NCBI GenBank assembly: GCA_043782425.1
Contig: JAYWAM010000362.1
Location: forward strand, 1 to 8,109
DNA: 8,109 bases
DNA from: JAYWAM01 sp043782425
Lineage (GTDB): Bacteria; Pseudomonadota; Gammaproteobacteria; Burkholderiales; Usitatibacteraceae
Direction of reading: 5' to 3'
Position 1 is the first letter of the stretch, and each line of letters opens with the position of its first letter. The notes under the pieces were generated by a model. That model made no database searches. It saw only the letters and a program-made list of their open reading frames with translations, and was not told where the DNA came from. A program made the position numbers and the translations under genes. Shown here piece by piece: positions 5,344 to 8,109 of this stretch.

Positions 5344-6333
5344 TTATAGCGGCGTAATACCCAATTTCTTAAACAACGCCTTGTCCCTATCCGCATCCGG
5401 ATTGCTGGTGGTAAGCAGCTTCTCGCCGTAAAAAATCGAGTTGGCCCCCGCCAGAAAACACAGCGCCTGCATGGCTTCGGGCATTTGCTCGCGCCCGGCT
5501 GACAGGCGCACAAAACTTTTCGGCATGGTGATACGCGCCACGGCGAGGGTGCGTACAAATTCTGTCCAGTCGAGCTCTGCGGCGCCGTACAAGGGCGTGC
5601 CTTCAACTTGCACCAGATAGTTGATGGGAACCGATTCGGGCTGCGGGTCAAGATTGGCAAGCTGCGCGATCAGTCCGGCGCGCGCCAGGCGCGTCTCGCC
5701 CATGCCGACTATGCCGCCGCAACAAACATTGATGTGCGCCTCGCGTACGCGCGCTAACGTATCGAGCCTATCCTGGTAATCGCGCGTGGTGACGATGTCG
5801 CCGTAAAACTCGGGCGAGGTATCGAGATTGTGATTGTAGTAATCGAGCCCGGCTTGCTTGAGCTGCTCGGCCTGCCCTTCCTTGAGCATGCCCAAAGTGC
5901 AGCAGGTTTCCAGGCCCAACGCCTTCACGGCGCGCACCATTTCGAGAACTGGATCGAGATCGCGTTGCTTCGGTCCGCGCCACGCTGCGCCCATGCAAAA
6001 GCGTGTCGCGCCATTTTCCCTGGCGCGCTGCGCTGCGTTGACGACTTGTTGCACATCCAGCAATTTTTCACTTTCCACGCCAGTCTGATAGCGCGCCGCC
6101 TGCGGACAGTAGCCGCAATCTTCAGGACAGCCGCCGGTCTTGATCGACAGCAGTGCGGAAAGCTGCACGCGATTAGGATCGAAGTGATTGCGATGCACGC
6201 TCTGCGCGCGATGCATCAGATCGTTAAACGGCAGGTCGAACAGCGCCGCAATTTCGGCTACGGCGTAACGTACCGGCTGCGGCGGCGAGGCGCGTTTTTT
6301 ACGCACCGGCAGGGAGATAACTTGCTGATTCAT
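5344..6333 (-). CDS. bioB: Biotin synthase BioB (radical SAM)
   Basis: BioB inserts sulfur between C6 and C9 of dethiobiotin using S-adenosylmethionine radicals; its [2Fe-2S] cluster is the sulfur source. The radical-SAM CxxxCxxC motif is Cys69, Cys73 and Cys76 within GGCPEDCGYCPQAARY, binding the [4Fe-4S] cluster. The second-cluster ligands are present by comparison with E. coli C97, C128, C188 and R260: C113 in RFCMGAAWR, C144 in LETCCTLG, C204 in VCCGGIVGMGE and R276 in VRLSAGREQM. YYNHNLDTSPEFY (165-177) is the family's substrate-region signature. Length is 329 residues, slightly shorter than E. coli BioB (346). It is the first gene of the operon and is divergent from comF. The ATG at 6331-6333 lacks an obvious Shine-Dalgarno. 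Cys-Cys pairs at 144-145 and 204-205, where E. coli has a single Cys, are minor differences. Confidence 0.97.
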   Translation of the reverse strand: MNQQVISLPVRKKRASPPQPVRYAVAEIAALFDLPFNDLMHRAQSVHRNHFDPNRVQLSALLSIKTGGCPEDCGYCPQAARYQTGVESEKLLDVQQVVNAAQRARENGATRFCMGAAWRGPKQRDLDPVLEMVRAVKALGLETCCTLGMLKEGQAEQLKQAGLDYYNHNLDTSPEFYGDIVTTRDYQDRLDTLARVREAHINVCCGGIVGMGETRLARAGLIAQLANLDPQPESVPINYLVQVEGTPLYGAAELDWTEFVRTLAVARITMPKSFVRLSAGREQMPEAMQALCFLAGANSIFYGEKLLTTSNPDADRDKALFKKLGITPL

Positions 6334-6363
6334 GGCTAACCATCATGATGTAATATATTGAAT

Positions 6364-6390
6364 ATTCTATGATTCCCCTTGCCCTGTCAA
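6364..6390 (-). promoter_or_regulatory. Candidate bioB operon promoter
   Basis: On the minus strand a perfect TTGACA -35 (6385-6390) is followed after 15 bp by TAGAAT (6364-6369; 5 of 6), or after 17 bp by GAATAT (6362-6367; weaker). The transcript would start near 6357, giving a leader of about 24 bases. No convincing BirA-type (TGTnAACC, N14-16, GGTTnACA) or BioR-type (TTATxxATAA) operator is visible, so regulation by biotin is not demonstrated. Confidence 0.5.
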
Positions 6391-6409
6391 ACGGGACAGG
6401 ATTTTTTTT
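6383..6409 (+). terminator. Inverted repeat plus T8 tract in the bioB/comF divergent region
   Basis: CCTGTC (6383-6388) and GACAGG (6395-6400) form a perfect 6-bp stem with a 6-base loop, followed by A and eight T on the plus strand, the form of an intrinsic terminator. No plus-strand gene ends just upstream. The left arm overlaps the -35 of the candidate bioB promoter. It could stop antisense transcription entering comF, attenuate a comF leader, or be an operator over the bioB promoter. Confidence 0.45.
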
Positions 6410-6442
6410 AAACAACTGATTATTTTTTAGGCAGTCACTGAG

Positions 6443-7234
6443 ATGGCATGGTTAACACCGCGCATAAGTAAAGCGCTCAACAAATCACTGCGCACGCTAG
6501 GTAAAGGATTCGCCCTGGCAGGCCGCGATTGCGTGCTTTGCGGCGCTGCCGCGCGCGGCGCAGCACAGAGCGTGTTGTGCGACGCCTGCGATGCCTCGCT
6601 GCCGCTACGCACATTCGACGCCTGCCCGCAATGCGGCATCTCTTCTCCCAAGGCTTTGCTGTGTGGCGATTGCCTTGCCGATCCTCCTGCATTCGACGCC
6701 ACACTGGCGGTGTTTACCTACCGTTTCCCCTGCGATCAATTGATTCAAAGTTTCAAATATTCCGCCAACCTTGCCTTGACGGATTTCTTTGCTGCAAGGC
6801 TGGTGGAAACGTTGCGCGCAACGCAAAGCACGCTGGCGGATGTGGTGCTTCCTCTGCCGCTGGCGCGCAAACGCTTGAGCGAGCGCGGCTTTAATCAGGC
6901 GCTGCTCATCGCGCAAAGCGTGACGCACAAACTCAGTTTACCCATCGAAACCACAAGCCTGGTGCGCGTGCGCGACACGCTGCCGCAGACTGGGTTGCCG
7001 TGGAAACAGCGGCACGCGAATGTGAAAGGCGCATTTGCCTGCAATGCGGATCTGAATGGCAAACACGTTGCGCTGCTCGATGATGTCATGACCACCGGCG
7101 CGACGTTGAACGAGGCCGCCAAGCTGCTCAAAAAACACGGCGCAACGCGCGTCACCGCATGGGTCATGGCGCGCGCGGAAAAAGAAATGCCTGCGCTGGG
7201 CTGGGAATCGGAAGCCGATTCGCTTCATGTTTGA
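6443..7234 (+). CDS. comF: ComF family protein (phosphoribosyltransferase fold)
   Basis: ComF-family proteins combine an N-terminal zinc-binding double zinc-ribbon with a type I phosphoribosyltransferase domain; Bacillus ComFC and Haemophilus ComF are needed for DNA uptake or transformation. Here Cys pairs 30/33 and 46/49, then 61/64 and 74/77, form two CxxC...CxxC modules. The phosphoribosyltransferase part carries LPLPLARKRLSERGFNQA (136-153), PQTGLPWKQRHANVKGAF (181-198) and the PRPP loop LLDDVMTTGAT (211-221). At 263 residues it is full length. The ATG has only a weak upstream AGG (about 11 bases). Its last codons overlap trmL by 8 bp, so the two are probably co-transcribed, and it is divergent from bioB. 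Whether this organism is transformable cannot be judged here, since the family is also widespread in species not known to take up DNA. Confidence 0.92.
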   Translation: MAWLTPRISKALNKSLRTLGKGFALAGRDCVLCGAAARGAAQSVLCDACDASLPLRTFDACPQCGISSPKALLCGDCLADPPAFDATLAVFTYRFPCDQLIQSFKYSANLALTDFFAARLVETLRATQSTLADVVLPLPLARKRLSERGFNQALLIAQSVTHKLSLPIETTSLVRVRDTLPQTGLPWKQRHANVKGAFACNADLNGKHVALLDDVMTTGATLNEAAKLLKKHGATRVTAWVMARAEKEMPALGWESEADSLHV

Positions 7235-7715
7235 CATCATTCTCCACCAACCGGAAATCGCCCCCAATACTGGCAACGTCATGCGCCTGTGCGCCAACAC
7301 CGGGGCAAGACTGCATCTGATCGAACCGCTGGGCTTCAAGCCCGACGACGCCAAGTTACGCCGCGCCGGACTCGACTATCACGATTGGACGCTGGTGCAA
7401 CGGCATGCCAGTTGGGAAGCTTGCATGCGCTTGCTTTCTGAAAAAAATTCTGACGCAACTGTACGCCGCGTTCTCGCTTTTTCCACGCGCGGCAGCCTGC
7501 GTTATGACAAAGCGCTTTTCAAGCCGGATGATATTTTTTTGTTTGGCTCGGAGACGCGCGGCCTGCCGCAGGAATTGCTCAACAGTCTCCCTGTAAAATG
7601 CCGTTTGCGCCTGCCCATGCAGCCCAACAACCGCAGCTTGAATCTTTCCAATACTGTTGCCATTGCTGTTTATGAAGGGTGGCGGCAGTTGGGGTTTGGC
7701 GGGATGAGCGGATAA
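7227..7715 (+). CDS. trmL: tRNA (cytidine(34)-2'-O)-methyltransferase TrmL
   Basis: TrmL is a SPOUT-superfamily enzyme that 2'-O-methylates the wobble base (C34 or cmnm5U34) of tRNA-Leu isoacceptors, improving decoding. The product has 162 residues (E. coli 157) and aligns end to end from memory: PEIAPNTGN (9-17), RLCANTGARLHLIEPLGF (20-37), RRAGLDYH (45-52), LFGSETRGLP (105-114), RLPM (128-131) and RSLNLSNTVAIAVYE (136-150). The last three segments build the trefoil-knot SAM site. It starts inside the comF 3' end (8-bp overlap), which suggests coupled expression, and 24 bp separate it from the next gene. The comF-trmL pairing is familiar from betaproteobacteria. Confidence 0.95.
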   Translation: MFDIILHQPEIAPNTGNVMRLCANTGARLHLIEPLGFKPDDAKLRRAGLDYHDWTLVQRHASWEACMRLLSEKNSDATVRRVLAFSTRGSLRYDKALFKPDDIFLFGSETRGLPQELLNSLPVKCRLRLPMQPNNRSLNLSNTVAIAVYEGWRQLGFGGMSG

Positions 7716-7730
7716 AATATATTTTTAGAT

Positions 7731-7734
7731 GAGG
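7731..7734 (+). promoter_or_regulatory. Ribosome binding site of the exported protein gene
   Basis: GAGG followed by five bases and then ATG at 7740 is the clearest Shine-Dalgarno of the plus-strand genes here. It selects the ATG at 7740 over an out-of-frame ATG at 7729. Confidence 0.65.
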
Positions 7735-7739
7735 TCTGC

Positions 7740-8109
7740 ATGCTTACAAAAATATTCTTCTGCGCCGTTGCAACTGTCATGCTTTGGCCATTTTGCGCAG
7801 TTGCCGGGCCTCTGGATAGCTTGCTACCGGGACAGTGGTATCAAATTCCCAACTCCAAGATTCGTTCGGTGGTGCCGAATCCCTTGCCGGCGGGCTTATT
7901 CGCCAATGAAGGGCCGGGTGCTGTGGTGTGGTCGTGGAGTGGCGGCCTTTATGACAGCAAACGTGATCGGCTGGTGGTGTGGGGCGGCGGTCATGGCGCT
8001 TACGCCGGCAACGAAATCTATGCTTTCGATATCAATGCGCTGAGCTGGACGCGCGTTACGGATCCGAGTTCGCTCACGGGTTTCACCAATGGAATGACGA
8101 CGTATGCGG
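7740..8109 (+). CDS. Exported protein, probable kelch/galactose-oxidase-like beta-propeller (3' end cut off)
   Basis: An open frame of 123 codons with no stop before the window edge. The first 22 residues form a Sec signal peptide: MLTK, a hydrophobic stretch, then CAVA before Gly23, with cleavage likely after Ala22. No lipobox is present (the cysteine is preceded by WPF). The mature part has the repeated Gly/Trp pattern of beta-propellers: PGAVVWSWSGGLYDSKRDRL, then LVVWGGGHGAYAGNEIYAFD and SWTRVTDP, which resembles a kelch blade (two glycines after a hydrophobic strand, with downstream Tyr and Trp). It should be periplasmic or secreted. The name and ligand are unknown, and a single visible blade cannot separate kelch from other propellers. 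It follows trmL by 24 bp with its own good Shine-Dalgarno, so it may share that transcript; a weak TTGGGG-18-TAAAAT promoter (7689-7718) is possible. Confidence 0.6.
   Translation, partial: MLTKIFFCAVATVMLWPFCAVAGPLDSLLPGQWYQIPNSKIRSVVPNPLPAGLFANEGPGAVVWSWSGGLYDSKRDRLVVWGGGHGAYAGNEIYAFDINALSWTRVTDPSSLTGFTNGMTTYA

Noticed and set aside
6334..6442. BirA or BioR operator in the bioB/comF region
   Set aside because: I looked for TGTnAACC...GGTTnACA and TTATxxATAA patterns. TGTCAAAC at 6385-6392 resembles half a BirA site, but no partner half lies at the right distance.
7729..8043. 104-codon frame starting at ATG 7729
   Set aside because: It is out of frame with the signal-peptide protein, whose ATG at 7740 has the well-placed GAGG; the product is Cys/Arg-rich without a domain.
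1..8109. CRISPR array, tRNA genes, riboswitch or defence genes
   Set aside because: I saw no regularly spaced direct repeats, tRNA-like cloverleaf, TPP/cobalamin/SAM-type box or defence-type protein anywhere in the window.

Overview
The window looks like ordinary core chromosome of a betaproteobacterium, probably in the Nitrosomonadales/Gallionellaceae range. That placement is inferred from protein resemblance, the bioB-F-H-C-D gene order, the comF-trmL pair and the REP-like repeats; no taxonomic marker was searched. I see no phage, transposase, CRISPR array, toxin-antitoxin pair or defence island, and I do not think the window holds a new system. The most unusual items are non-coding.

Left part (1-1616, + strand): a 203-bp imperfect inverted repeat fills the left edge and may continue outside the window. 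A DUF3025-family gene of unknown function follows (254-1093), and its start codon is uncertain. The RNase P RNA gene rnpB comes about 20 bases after its stop codon (about 1113-1450). This RNA keeps the conserved core, but helices P13 and P14 appear to be missing and a P19 hairpin is present. About 165 bases with no recognisable content then separate rnpB from the convergent biotin operon.

Middle part (1617-6333, - strand): a biotin synthesis operon transcribed in the order bioB, bioF, bioH, bioC, bioD. BioC methylates malonyl-ACP to disguise it as a fatty-acid primer, the fatty-acid cycle extends it, and BioH removes the methyl group to give pimeloyl-ACP. BioF condenses this with alanine to make KAPA, BioD closes the ureido ring of dethiobiotin, and BioB inserts sulfur. 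BioA (KAPA to DAPA) is not in the window. The junctions bioF/bioH, bioH/bioC and bioC/bioD overlap by 4 bp (bioF/bioH if the preferred bioH start is right), which suggests translational coupling. bioB and bioF are instead separated by 214 bp carrying two REP-like palindromes and a hairpin.

Right part (6334-8109, + strand): a 109-bp divergent region carries a good candidate bioB promoter overlapped by an inverted repeat with a T-tract. It is followed by comF (phosphoribosyltransferase-type ComF protein) and trmL (tRNA wobble 2'-O-methyltransferase), which overlap by 8 bp. The last gene is the 5' part of an exported, probably beta-propeller protein cut by the window end.
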